Shown in pieces: positions 40,247 to 49,086 of a stretch of DNA of 64,000 nt (position 1 is its first letter; the number at the start of each line of letters is the position of its first letter). A program made the translations under genes and the position numbers. This stretch comes from JAJVID01 sp963743425 (GTDB lineage Bacteria; Acidobacteriota; Blastocatellia; RBC074). Where the stretch lies: NCBI GenBank assembly GCA_963743425.1, contig CAVUPU010000004.1, positions 248,001 through 312,000 on the forward strand, given 5' to 3'. Under the pieces are notes generated by a model, which saw only the letters and a list, made by a program, of their open reading frames with translations, did not search any database and was not told the origin of the DNA.

Positions 40247-40849
40247 ATGTCCATGTACTGCCCATCCTGTGGAATCGAAGCCAGCGAGCAGACGAAGTAT
40301 TGCACCAAGTGCGGCGTTAATCTCCGCCGGGTGAAAGGCGTGCTGGGCAAGGGCGGCGCAGGCGTCAGAGAAGAAAATGATTGGCAGAGAGCCACTCTGG
40401 AAGACTGGAAAGCTGAGCGCGAAAAGAGGAGAAAGAAAACGCCTGAAGAGAAACGGCTCAACGAAATCAAGGCCGGCGTGATCACGAGCAGCGTCGGCTT
40501 CGCCCTGATGATATTTCTGAGTTTTCTGTTCGACGCTATCGCCTCCACAATCGACGGACCGGAATCGAACATCCTGCGTTCTCTATGGGTTGTCGGTCTC
40601 GTCCCGTTTATGGTTGGCTTGGGCATCCTCTTCAACGGACTTTTCGTCAGCAAGCGGATCGTCGATCTGAAACGCCAGCAGGAGCGGAAGGATCAGCAAT
40701 CGCCTCTATTTTCAGCCCCGGAGACTTCGCCGGTCGCGCGATTGGTTGAGCCAGCGCAAGCGCCGATCTCAGATTTCAGCGTTACCGAAACTACGACCAC
40801 GAAATTGCGCGAGCCTGTCGCCGCGCCTTCGCCCCGAGACATCAATTGA
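40247..40849 (+). CDS. Zinc-ribbon membrane protein (second of three)
   Basis: 200 residues. CPSCGIEASEQTKYCTKCG gives two CxxC pairs at residues 4-22. A charged helix (EDWKAEREKRRKKTPEEKRL) precedes two hydrophobic segments (about 82-103 and 117-136). The last third is polar. It is nine bases after the first paralogue. Function unknown. Confidence 0.75.
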   Translation: MSMYCPSCGIEASEQTKYCTKCGVNLRRVKGVLGKGGAGVREENDWQRATLEDWKAEREKRRKKTPEEKRLNEIKAGVITSSVGFALMIFLSFLFDAIASTIDGPESNILRSLWVVGLVPFMVGLGILFNGLFVSKRIVDLKRQQERKDQQSPLFSAPETSPVARLVEPAQAPISDFSVTETTTTKLREPVAAPSPRDIN

Positions 40850-40930
40850 TAGGCGACTGTCCGCAAAAGCGATCGAAAATATATCTACCAAAATCGACTC
40901 TACCAAAATTGACTCTGGAGGACGTTGTCT

Positions 40931-41455
40931 ATGTTTTGCACTCGATGTGGGGCTAACAATCTCGATACTGACCAGTTCTGCAGATCCTGCAGCGCGCCGC
41001 TGGTGAAATCCGGCGGCGCGCAGGGCGCGTCTTCGGGATCGGCCCAGCAACCTAATCCCTATTCGACGCCGAGCGCCGGTCAGCAACAGCAACAGCAGCA
41101 GCCACAGGGCTATACTCCCTATCCCGGGTATCAGGGATACCCGCCGCCGCAATACGGTTATGCCGATCAGATGTCCGGACAGCAGAGCGGCGCCAGCGGG
41201 CGCGCAATCGCCGCGTTGGTTACGAGTATAATCTCACTTGTAATATGTTGCTGGCCGGCAGGCATTGTCGGAATTGTATTGGGGAAGATGGAAATGAATG
41301 CGATTCACGAAGGTCGCGCACCGCGAGCCGGCGAGACATTGGCGAAGGTCGGATTCTATCTTGGGATCGTCGGAGACCGCGATTTCTCTGCTGTGAACTG
41401 GTCTGTTACTTCCTCGTGCGCTCTCGCCAGCATCGCGGACAGTGTCTTACCATGA
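40931..41455 (+). CDS. Zinc-ribbon/DUF4190 membrane protein, frameshifted C-terminus
   Basis: Start at the ATG 40931 (GGAGG ten bases upstream; the TTG at 40925 is closer than usual). CTRCGANNLDTDQFCRSC is a CxxC-CxxC ribbon. A Gln/Pro/Tyr-rich linker with a seven-Gln run follows, then a DUF4190-like helix pair (RAIAALVTSIISLVICCWPAGIVGIVLG). From about 41374 the frame leaves the expected GFYLGIVGTAISLL path: one extra base, and then an in-frame TGA in the shifted frame. The last ~25 residues printed are therefore not those of the family. Confidence 0.65.
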   Translation: MFCTRCGANNLDTDQFCRSCSAPLVKSGGAQGASSGSAQQPNPYSTPSAGQQQQQQQPQGYTPYPGYQGYPPPQYGYADQMSGQQSGASGRAIAALVTSIISLVICCWPAGIVGIVLGKMEMNAIHEGRAPRAGETLAKVGFYLGIVGDRDFSAVNWSVTSSCALASIADSVLP

Positions 41456-41583
41456 TGGAGATTGGCAATCTTTATTGATCCGAGACCGCCCTCGGATTCG
41501 CGAATTGGCGGGCGTCGCTCAGTTCTTGACCAGTCAAGGACGGATCCGGGTAAATACGTTGCGCGGGATTGTCAGTCGCGTTG

Positions 41584-41957
41584 TCTGATTACGCGCGTCT
41601 TCTGCAGACCTTCGGCGGTGGAGTCGGCACTCACGGCAACTTGGGCTACCACCTTGCGTTTTTCTTCATTTGACCGGCGATTCCCTGTCCCAGTTGCGGG
41701 TTGACAACTAGCGTCGCTCACGCGGCCCAATTGCATTTTTACGAATCGGTCATCACACAGCCTTTCGGCCTTGTCGTTTTCATTTCAGCGGTTCTGAGCA
41801 TTCCGTTTTCGATCTATCTATTTACCGCCGCGTTCCGTGGTCGAAACTCAACCGTTTGCGCGGTAGAAATCTCGTGGTCTACCTGACGATCGCGCTTTTC
41901 ATTCTGAGTTGGCTGTACAAGATTGCGGCGATGAAAGGACTCTTTTGGCGCGGCTAA
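41584..41957 (+). pseudogene. Broken DUF2752 membrane protein gene
   Basis: The pieces GVGTHGNLG, LPPCVFLHLTG, then IPCPSCGLTTSVAHAAQLHF, and finally RGRNLVVYLTIALFILSWLY with the end KGLFWRG, are the complete DUF2752 pattern, but are spread over three frames. Shifts lie near 41650, 41679 and 41836 (the last a lost base, the others extra). DUF2752 proteins are small membrane proteins of unknown role with a CPxCG motif. It is either a decaying gene or a patch of poor sequence. No start is secure. Confidence 0.7.
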
Positions 41958-41958
41958 T

Positions 41959-42004
41959 AGTACGGCGCGCAGGTGGTAATCGTTTGCCGCACGCGCGCCG
42001 TACT
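41959..42004. repeat. Palindrome AGTACGGCGCGC..GCGCGCCGTACT
   Basis: A short relative of the TACCGCGCG family: AGTACGGCGCGC pairs with GCGCGCCGTACT around a 22-base centre with GGTGGTAATCGTTTGCCGCA. It lies directly after the DUF2752 stop. Confidence 0.65.
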
Positions 42005-42086
42005 GTACCATCACCCATTGTTCGTCTACAATCCGCCTTCGCCAAAATGGCGCACCGAGATCGAACAACGGAGAAATCGAACAATT

Positions 42087-43779
42087 ATGAAGCTGGCCTT
42101 CGCTTCCCTGAGTTTGACTGCTATTGCTCGCCAACGCTTCGACAATCATGCCACGCGCACAGGACGATCAATTGAAATCGCGAGCCGAACAGACCAATTA
42201 CGAAGAGACCAGCCGTTACGAGGACGTGATGCGCTTCATCGGCGAGTTGCAGAAGCGCACGGACAAACTGCGCGTCGAATCCTTCGGCAAAACCGAAGAA
42301 GGGCGCGATCTGCCGCTGATGATTTTCGCCGATCCGCCAATCGCGCAGCCGCGAGATGCGCGCGCTTCAGGCAATCCCATCGTCTTCATTCAGGCCAATA
42401 TTCACGCGGGTGAAGTCGAAGGCAAAGAAGCGGCGCTCCATCTGGCGAGGCGCATCGCAACCGGCGATCTTCGGTCGCTGCTCAACAATCTGATAATCCT
42501 GATCGCTCCGATCTACAACGCCGACGGCAACGAGAAGATCAGCCTGAACAACCGCACCGCGCAGAATGGTCCCATCGGCGGCGTGGGCGTGCGCGAAAAC
42601 GCAAAAGGTTTCGATCTCAACCGCGATTACATGAAACTCGAAACGCCGGAAGCCAACGCGCTCGTCGGATTGTTCAATCAATGGGATCCGCATCTGACGG
42701 TCGATCTTCACACTACCAACGGTTCGTATCACGGCTATCACCTGACTTATGCGCCCACGCTCAATCCCAACGCCGACGCGCGATTGATCGCGTTCGAGCG
42801 AAACAAAATGCTGCCCGCGATCACGCGCGCTATGCTCAAGACCCACAAGTTCCGAACCTACTACTACGGCAATTTTGCGACGAAGGAACGGATGAACCGC
42901 GAGATGAATTCGTTTGAAATTCAGCGATCGGGGAGTGAAGCCAGGCCTGCGGACAAAGCCGAAACGAAAATCTGGCGTACGTTCGATCACCGGCCTAGAT
43001 TCGGCAACAACTATTGCGGTCTGCGGAACCGTCTGACGATTCTCTTGGAGGCCTACAGCTATCTCGATTTCAAAGGCCGCGTCGCGGTGACCGAAGCTTT
43101 CGTCGAAGAGATTTTAAAATTTTCGGTTCTGCGCGCCGGCGAGATCACGGCCCTGATCAAGCGCGTTGACGATGACGCGATTCGCGGGCGCGTCGCGCAA
43201 CAGGGAGTAGGGTTTGAATTGAAGGCGCTGGACAAACCCGTTGACATCCTGGTCGGCGAAGTCGAGAAGATCAAAAATCCGCATTCGGGCAAAATGATGA
43301 CGGCGATGATCGAAAACAAACTCACGCCGACGCCTATGCTCGATTACGGACTCTTCGCCGCGACGAAGAACCTCACGCTCCCTCGCGCTTACATCTTCCG
43401 CTATGAGGACGGAATGAAGACCGTGATCGCCAAACTCCTCGCGCACGGCATCGCGGTTGAAGAGTTGACCGAACCTCTGACAGCCGAGGTCGAAAGCTTC
43501 GTCATCGACGAGGTGAGGAAGGCCGCGCGCGCTTTTCAAGGACACGCCGAGGTCAAGCTCAAAGGCCGCGCGCAACAAGATACTGTTCAATTCCCCGCCG
43601 GCTCGATTCTGGTTCGAACCTCTCAACCTTCCGCGTCGCTGATCTTCTACCTGCTCGAAGCGGAGAGCGACGACGGGTTCGTGAACTGGAATTTTCTCGA
43701 CGTGTACCTGGAGAAAGGGAAAACCTACCCGATTTATAGACTGACGAGCGAGGTAAAAGCGCCAAGCAGGCTGAAGTGA
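42087..43779 (+). CDS. Secreted M14 zinc carboxypeptidase, frameshift in the signal peptide
   Basis: About 564 residues. The proper start is the ATG at 42087 (MKLAFASLSLTA), a clear signal peptide that continues as LLANASTIMPRAQDDQ in the next frame; one extra base near 42123 separates them. The peptidase domain has ANIHAGEVEGKEAAL (HxxE zinc motif), the Asn-Arg pair NRDYMKLETPE and DLHTTNGSYHGYHLTY (third zinc His). It would trim exported peptides from the C-terminus. The frame is otherwise clean to the stop. Confidence 0.85.
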
Positions 43780-43813
43780 AGCGTCGTTTAGATCGAATGG
43801 GCTTCAGTCCCCC

Positions 43814-43944
43814 TTTCGGCCACCAAGACCAACCAGACAGAAAAATGAAGAAGATCGGACAAAAAAATGTGAGACAGAAAAATAAAGAATGAGACAGGTC
43901 TTCTTTATTTTTCTGTCTCACATTTTTTTGTCCGGTGGCCGAAA
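43814..43944. repeat. Nested inverted-repeat element with TTTCGGCCACC ends
   Basis: The outer arms TTTCGGCCACC (43814) and GGTGGCCGAAA (43934) enclose an inner perfect 33-bp inverted repeat (43857-43889 with 43901-43933), whose tip is a short GTGAGACAGG-like spacer. GGTGGCCGAAAC is followed by TATGATCA, as at 25153 (GATGATCA). It fills the spacer between the peptidase and the amidohydrolase. Confidence 0.85.
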
Positions 43945-43973
43945 CTATGATCAAAGTCAGCGAATGAAATCTT

Positions 43974-45314
43974 ATGGCCGGCAGATTGCTTATTAAAGAC
44001 GCGACGATCATCACGCTCGACGGCGCTAATCGCATCTTCGAGGGGGGGGTGGCGATTGATCAAGGACGCATCGTGGCGGTCGAACCTTCGGCGACCGCGA
44101 GCTTTAACATCGCCTTTGACGATGTGATTGACGGGCGCGGATGCGCGCTCCTGCCTGGCTTCGTTCAAACTCACATTCATCTCTGTCAAACGTTGTTTCG
44201 CGGCGCAGCTGACGACCTGGATCTGATCGACTGGCTGAAACAACGCGTCTGGCCTATGGAAGCCGCGCACACGCCGGAATCGCTTTACGCTTCGGCGCGG
44301 CTGGGAATCGCGGAGTTGATCAAGGGCGGGACGACCTGCGCGCTGACGATGGAGACGGTCAATCACACCGACTCCGTTTTCCGCGCGGTCGAAGAGTCAG
44401 GGTTTCGAGCGACGGTCGGAAAATGCATGATGGATCAGGGCAATGGCGTCCCCGAGGCCTTGAGCGAAGAGACTGAAGATTCAATCTCGGAATCGCTCGA
44501 TCTGCTGGAACGGTGGAACGGCAGGGCTGAAGGCCGCATTCGCTACTGCTTTGCTCCGAGATTCGCCGTCAGTTGCACGCGTGAATTGCTTGAACGAGTC
44601 GCCAGGCTTTCGCGCGAGCTTGGCGTGATGGTTCACACGCATGCTTCCGAGAATCGCGATGAGATAGCGATGGTCGAACGCGCGACAGGTAAGCGCAATA
44701 TCGAATACCTGCGCGATGTCGGATTGACCGCGCCTCACGTCGTACTGGCGCATTGCGTTCACCTCGATGACGCCGAGATGGAAATTTTGCGTTCGACCTG
44801 CGCGCACGTCGCGCACTGCCCTTCATCGAACCTCAAACTGGCGTCCGGCATCGCCCGCGTAGCCGAGATGCTCGATCTCGGAGTCTCGGTGTCGCTCGGC
44901 GCTGACGGCGCTCCGTGCAACAACCGCCTCGATATGTTCACCGAGATGCGCACGGCGGCGCTGCTGCAAAAAGTCTTACACGGTTCGCGCGCGTTGCCGG
45001 CGAAGACCGCGCTGCGAATGGCTACAATCAACGGCGCGCGGGCGTTGGGACTTGCCGATCAAATCGGCAGCATCGAAGTCGGCAAACGCGCCGATCTTCA
45101 GTTGGTCAACCTCGACCGTTTGCACACCACGCCTCGACCAGATCCGATTTCGACGATTGTTTATGCCGCGGAAGCAGGTGATGTCGATACAGTAATTATT
45201 GATGGGCAGATCGTAATGCAAGAGAGGCGATTGCTTACATTCAACGAAGAGGATGTGATCACGCAGGCGCGCGAACAAGCGCGAGGCTTCTGGGATTCTT
45301 TGGCGCCGCATTGA
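43974..45314 (+). CDS. Amidohydrolase family deaminase
   Basis: 446 residues. Metal-dependent hydrolase marks: GFVQTHIHLCQTLFRG (HxH), MVHTHASENRDE, LAHCVHLDDAE, LGADGAPCNN (Asp). The group contains S-adenosylhomocysteine/5-methylthioadenosine deaminases, 8-oxoguanine deaminase and guanine deaminase. The xanthine-dehydrogenase-type genes downstream make a guanine or related purine deaminase attractive, but the family call alone is firm. Confidence 0.85.
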   Translation: MAGRLLIKDATIITLDGANRIFEGGVAIDQGRIVAVEPSATASFNIAFDDVIDGRGCALLPGFVQTHIHLCQTLFRGAADDLDLIDWLKQRVWPMEAAHTPESLYASARLGIAELIKGGTTCALTMETVNHTDSVFRAVEESGFRATVGKCMMDQGNGVPEALSEETEDSISESLDLLERWNGRAEGRIRYCFAPRFAVSCTRELLERVARLSRELGVMVHTHASENRDEIAMVERATGKRNIEYLRDVGLTAPHVVLAHCVHLDDAEMEILRSTCAHVAHCPSSNLKLASGIARVAEMLDLGVSVSLGADGAPCNNRLDMFTEMRTAALLQKVLHGSRALPAKTALRMATINGARALGLADQIGSIEVGKRADLQLVNLDRLHTTPRPDPISTIVYAAEAGDVDTVIIDGQIVMQERRLLTFNEEDVITQAREQARGFWDSLAPH

Positions 45315-45329
45315 AAATGGAGGTTAGTC

Positions 45330-46154
45330 ATGAAGTTCCGGCGATTTCTGATTTCGCTCTCAATTGCGACAGCGTTGCTCGCGCTATCGATTTCCGACGT
45401 AAAGGCGTGTACTTGCAGATTCGTCGGTCCGCCCTGCGAGGAGTACTGGCGATCTGAGGCCGTGTTTGCTGGAAAGGTGATTAAGAAGTCAACGTTCTAT
45501 GTGGAGGAAGGCGAGGGGGATTCAAGACATAAATATCAACAGGTCTTGGTGCGCTACATCAGGGTGGACATAATCTCCGCCAAAGACGCTCAAGACCTTT
45601 CTCCGAAAGGCAAATGGGGATATACCGATAAGGACGGTCGTTACAAGATCAATTGGCTCCCGCCAGGAGACTATTACTTAGGTGTTGGATTGGTGGGCGC
45701 GAATAGTAATCTCTGCCCATATCCGCGCATCCTTATGCCTGATTTCGGCGACGCCAAAAAGCCAAAGGTCGTAAGTTTGGAGGAAGGCCAGAAGATTGAA
45801 GATCAGAATATCAGCTTGCCTTCGTTCACTCCTGACCTTGAGTTTGAAGTGGAAGTAGTGTGGCCAGATGGAAGCCCGGTAGAGGCCGCTGTCGTAGCGC
45901 TCCACAGCGATGGTCCGATTGCTCAAGTGGAAGTACAGAAAGATCCGAACGGAAAGCCGGGGCATTTTCTCGTCAAAGCTTTCAAGGCATGCAGTTACTT
46001 GGTCACCGCTTTCACCTATGGCCATCCGGGGGAACCGGGAGGAGGAACGCAATGGCACGAGGAAACAAAAATTGACTCGTCCGCAAACTTTACGATGCCG
46101 ATTCGTCTGACGCTTTCAAAGCCTGGCTTCTGTGTACACCTGCAGCCTAAGTAG
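45330..46154 (+). CDS. Exported protein with CxC N-terminus and carboxypeptidase-regulatory-like region
   Basis: 274 residues. A signal peptide (FLISLSIATALLALSISDVKA) ends just before CTCRFVGPPCEEYW, an N-terminal CxC start like the tissue-inhibitor-of-metalloproteinase/NTR fold. The middle DKDGRYKINWLPPGDYYLGVGL is a CarboxypepD_reg-like turn, and the C-terminal half has a second beta-rich part. It sits inside the amidohydrolase/xdh cluster but has no clear link to it. Base use is slightly AT-richer than that of its neighbours. Confidence 0.7.
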   Translation: MKFRRFLISLSIATALLALSISDVKACTCRFVGPPCEEYWRSEAVFAGKVIKKSTFYVEEGEGDSRHKYQQVLVRYIRVDIISAKDAQDLSPKGKWGYTDKDGRYKINWLPPGDYYLGVGLVGANSNLCPYPRILMPDFGDAKKPKVVSLEEGQKIEDQNISLPSFTPDLEFEVEVVWPDGSPVEAAVVALHSDGPIAQVEVQKDPNGKPGHFLVKAFKACSYLVTAFTYGHPGEPGGGTQWHEETKIDSSANFTMPIRLTLSKPGFCVHLQPK

Positions 46155-46169
46155 CAAAGGTAAACCATA

Positions 46170-48431
46170 ATGGCGGTCGGACAGAACGTTTTACGCAAAG
46201 AAGGATACGAAAAGCTGACTGGCGCGGCGCGCTACGTCGACGACATCACGCTCGAAGGCATGCTTTTCGGCAAGACCGTTCGCAGCCGCATCCCGCGAGG
46301 CCGAATTAAGACGATCACCTTCGATCCCGATTACGATTGGTCGCGCGTGGTGATCGCCGATTACCGCGACATCCCTGGAGAAAACTATGTCGCGCTGATT
46401 GAAAACGACCAGCCGCTCCTCGCCGAAACTGAAATTCGACATTGCGAAGAACCGATCCTGCTGGTCGCCGCTGAGAGCAAACACGAGGCCGAGATCGCCG
46501 CGCGACACATCAGCATTGAATACGAGGAGTCGAGTCCGCTGCTGACGATTGAAGGATCGTTGAACTGCGACGAGATCATTTACGGCTCGGACAATATCTT
46601 CAAAAGTTTTCTGATCGGGCGCGGCGATGTTGACGAAGGCTTCAGACAGGCCGATCACATCATCACCGGCGAGTACCGCGTGCCGCATCAGGAGCAGCTC
46701 TATATCGAAACGCAGGGAATGATCGCGATTCCGGCGAAAGATTCGTTGACAGTGATGGGGTCGATGCAATGCCCCTACTACGTCCACAAAGCGATCAAGC
46801 AACTCTTCAATTTGAGCGACGAACAGGCGATTGTGATTCAGACGACCACCGGCGGCGGTTTCGGGGGCAAGGAAGAGTACCCGTCAATGATCGCGGCGCA
46901 CGCGGCTTTGCTGGCGCATAAGGCGCAACGTCCGGTCAAAATGATTTACGACCGCGCGGAAGACATCGCCGCAACGCCGAAGCGTCATCCCGGTATCATT
47001 CGCCATCGCACGGGAGTGATGAGCGACGGCCGCCTTGTGGCGAGTGAGATTGATATAGTGTTCGACGGCGGAGCTTACGCCACGCTTTCGTCAGTGGTGC
47101 TTTCTCGCGGGGCGATTCACTCGCAAGGGCCGTACAGGTGTGACAACATCCGCATCACCGCTCGCGCCGTCGCGACGAATACTCCACCCAACGGGGCGTT
47201 TCGCGGATTCGGCGCGCCACAGGTCACGTTCGCTTACGAAATGCAGGTGGAAAAGATCGCGGCGGAACTCAGCATCGATCCGCTGGAACTGCGCCGCATC
47301 AACATGCTGCGAGAGGGCGATATTACGGCGACGGGGCAGAGATTGAACTGGAGCGTAGGCTCAGAAGATGTGCTGAACGCAGCAGTCGAACGTTCCGGAT
47401 TCGTCGAGAAGAGGCGAACGATCTCGCAAAACAACAACGGATCGAAGCGCCGGGGCGTTGGTCTTTCGTTCTTCTTCCACGGCGCGGGCTTCACCGGCAG
47501 CGGCGAAGTGAAGATGAAAGCTCAGGCTGGCGTAGAGATCTCGCCGGAAGGGCGCGCGCGCATCCTCTCAGGCTCGACGGAAATCGGGCAAGGGACTCGC
47601 ACGATCTTTTGTCAGATCGTGGCCGATGAATTGGGCGTCGGTTATGATGATGTCGAGATCGAAGAGCCGGACACATCGCGCGTGCCCGACAGCGGCCCGA
47701 CGGTGGCTTCCAGGACTTGCATGGTCGTCGGTCGAGTGGTTCAGCTTGCGGCGCGTGAAGCGCAAGAGAAGCTGCTTCGGTTCGTCGCCGAACGTTTCGG
47801 CGAGGCCGATGTGAAATTGATTGATGGCTGGTTCACGGCCGGCGGGAAGCGGCTTGCGAGTTTTAGCGAGACCGCCCGCGAGTACATCAATCTGCACGGC
47901 GATTTGCGGGCTTACGCGCGTTACGCAAATCCGCCCGGCGTCGAATGGGACGATGACACTTACACTGGCGACGCCTATCCCGTCTTCTCCTATGGCGCCG
48001 AGGTCGCCGAGGTCGAAGTGGATATGGACACATACGAAGTGACGACGCTCAAGATCACGACCGCGCAGGACATCGGACGCGCGATCCATCCGGTGATGGC
48101 CGCGGGACAGATCGAGGGCGGAACGCTGCAGGCCGTCGGCTACGGATTGTTCGAGGAACTGGTCTGGGAGCGCGGGCGCGTCGTGAACAACCGCCTGACA
48201 AATTACATCATACCGACATCGCTCGACGCGCCTGAGATGGAGACGATTATAGTCGAGAAGGAATACCCGCACGGCCCTTTCGGCGCGAAAGGCGTGGGCG
48301 AATTGCCTATGGATGGAGCGGCTCCCGCAATCGCCGCGGCGATCTTCAACGCGACCGGCGCATTCGTGACAGAAATTCCAGTCACGCCCGAACGGTTGCT
48401 GGCCGCGATGGAAAATATGTCCGCGCCGTGA
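46170..48431 (+). CDS. Xanthine-dehydrogenase-type molybdenum subunit
   Basis: 753 residues. Marks of the molybdenum hydroxylase family: YVDDITLEGMLFGKTVRS at the start, TTTGGGFGGKEEYPS (molybdopterin), PPNGAFRGFGAPQ, GSTEIGQGTRTIF and the catalytic-Glu motif AKGVGELPM. The large catalytic subunit hydroxylates purines or other heterocycles. The 2Fe-2S and FAD subunits follow, so the trio forms a three-gene XdhABC-like operon. Which heterocycle is unknown. Confidence 0.9.
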   Translation: MAVGQNVLRKEGYEKLTGAARYVDDITLEGMLFGKTVRSRIPRGRIKTITFDPDYDWSRVVIADYRDIPGENYVALIENDQPLLAETEIRHCEEPILLVAAESKHEAEIAARHISIEYEESSPLLTIEGSLNCDEIIYGSDNIFKSFLIGRGDVDEGFRQADHIITGEYRVPHQEQLYIETQGMIAIPAKDSLTVMGSMQCPYYVHKAIKQLFNLSDEQAIVIQTTTGGGFGGKEEYPSMIAAHAALLAHKAQRPVKMIYDRAEDIAATPKRHPGIIRHRTGVMSDGRLVASEIDIVFDGGAYATLSSVVLSRGAIHSQGPYRCDNIRITARAVATNTPPNGAFRGFGAPQVTFAYEMQVEKIAAELSIDPLELRRINMLREGDITATGQRLNWSVGSEDVLNAAVERSGFVEKRRTISQNNNGSKRRGVGLSFFFHGAGFTGSGEVKMKAQAGVEISPEGRARILSGSTEIGQGTRTIFCQIVADELGVGYDDVEIEEPDTSRVPDSGPTVASRTCMVVGRVVQLAAREAQEKLLRFVAERFGEADVKLIDGWFTAGGKRLASFSETAREYINLHGDLRAYARYANPPGVEWDDDTYTGDAYPVFSYGAEVAEVEVDMDTYEVTTLKITTAQDIGRAIHPVMAAGQIEGGTLQAVGYGLFEELVWERGRVVNNRLTNYIIPTSLDAPEMETIIVEKEYPHGPFGAKGVGELPMDGAAPAIAAAIFNATGAFVTEIPVTPERLLAAMENMSAP

Positions 48432-48444
48432 GCGTTTAAAGATC

Positions 48445-48518
48445 GGCACAGTACCGCGCGCGTAAGCAAGCGGCTGTCTCATCGGTCAGCCGCTTGCTTA
48501 CGCGCGCGGTACTGTGCC
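48445..48518. repeat. Palindrome of the TACCGCGCG..AAGCAAGCGG family
   Basis: The arms are GGCACAGTACCGCGCGCGTA and its complement ending at 48518, with AAGCAAGCGGC / GCCGCTTGCTT continuing the stem. It is one of the cleanest copies, inserted between two subunits of one enzyme without breaking either. Confidence 0.85.
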
Positions 48519-48527
48519 AGTGTACCA

Positions 48528-48996
48528 ATGAAGATAACTTTTCAAATCAATGGCGTTGACCGTGAGATTGACGCGCCTCCGATGAAGCGACTGCTCGACG
48601 TGTTGCGAGAGGACCTGCGTTTGACCGGTACGAAAGAAGGTTGTGGCGAGGGCGAGTGTGGAGCTTGCTCCGTGATCGTTGACGGCGAGGTCATCAATTC
48701 ATGTCTTGCGCCGATTTGCCAGATTGCATGGCGCCAAGGTTCTTACTGTTGAAGGGCTGTCGCGCGATGGCCGGCTCGACCCATTGCAACAGGCGTTTCT
48801 GGAATGCGGCGCGGCGCAATGCGGCATTTGCACGCCAGGCATGCTCATCTCCGCTCGTTCTCTGCTCGACGCCAATCCGCATCCGACACGCGACGAGGTC
48901 AAGGAAGCGATTGCGGGAAATTTGTGCCGCTGTACGGGCTATATCAAGATCATTGACGCAATTGAGCGGGCCGCCGATACCAGGACGCGCGCATAA
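48528..48996 (+). CDS. Xanthine-dehydrogenase-type 2Fe-2S subunit, frameshifted at ~48723
   Basis: About 156 residues over two frames. N-part: KEGCGEGECGACSVIVDGE, the first 2Fe-2S cluster. After LAPICQ the frame must skip one base (48723) to resume LHGAKVLTVEGL, then GAAQCGICTPGMLIS and NLCRCTGY, the second cluster. All eight Cys ligands are present once the shift is allowed. It passes electrons from the molybdenum to the FAD subunit. The gene lies between its two partners, so loss of function would disable the enzyme. Confidence 0.85.
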
Positions 48997-49031
48997 GCAA
49001 GCGGTCGCTTGAAGACGCTTGCTTTCGCGCC
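48983..49031. repeat. Degenerate AAGCAAGCGG-family palindrome
   Basis: GACGCGCGCATAAGCAAGCG (48983) and the partial complement AAGACGCTTGCTTTCGCGCC (ending 49031) form an imperfect stem. It begins inside the last codons of the 2Fe-2S subunit and runs into the spacer. Confidence 0.55.
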
Positions 49032-49086
49032 GTTGCGCTTTCTCTGGTAAAGTACTTTCTAAATAAATGTCTGAAGACGGAATCCT

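Noticed and set aside
41080..41110. The seven-Gln run in the zinc-ribbon protein as a variable-number repeat.
   Set aside because: CAG/CAA codons are mixed and the run is short; it is part of a Gln/Pro-rich linker.
41374..41675. In-frame TGA codons near the DUF4190/DUF2752 genes, read as selenocysteine because selA is present.
   Set aside because: They are explained by nearby frame changes; no SECIS-like stem was seen and the expected residue in one case is Trp.
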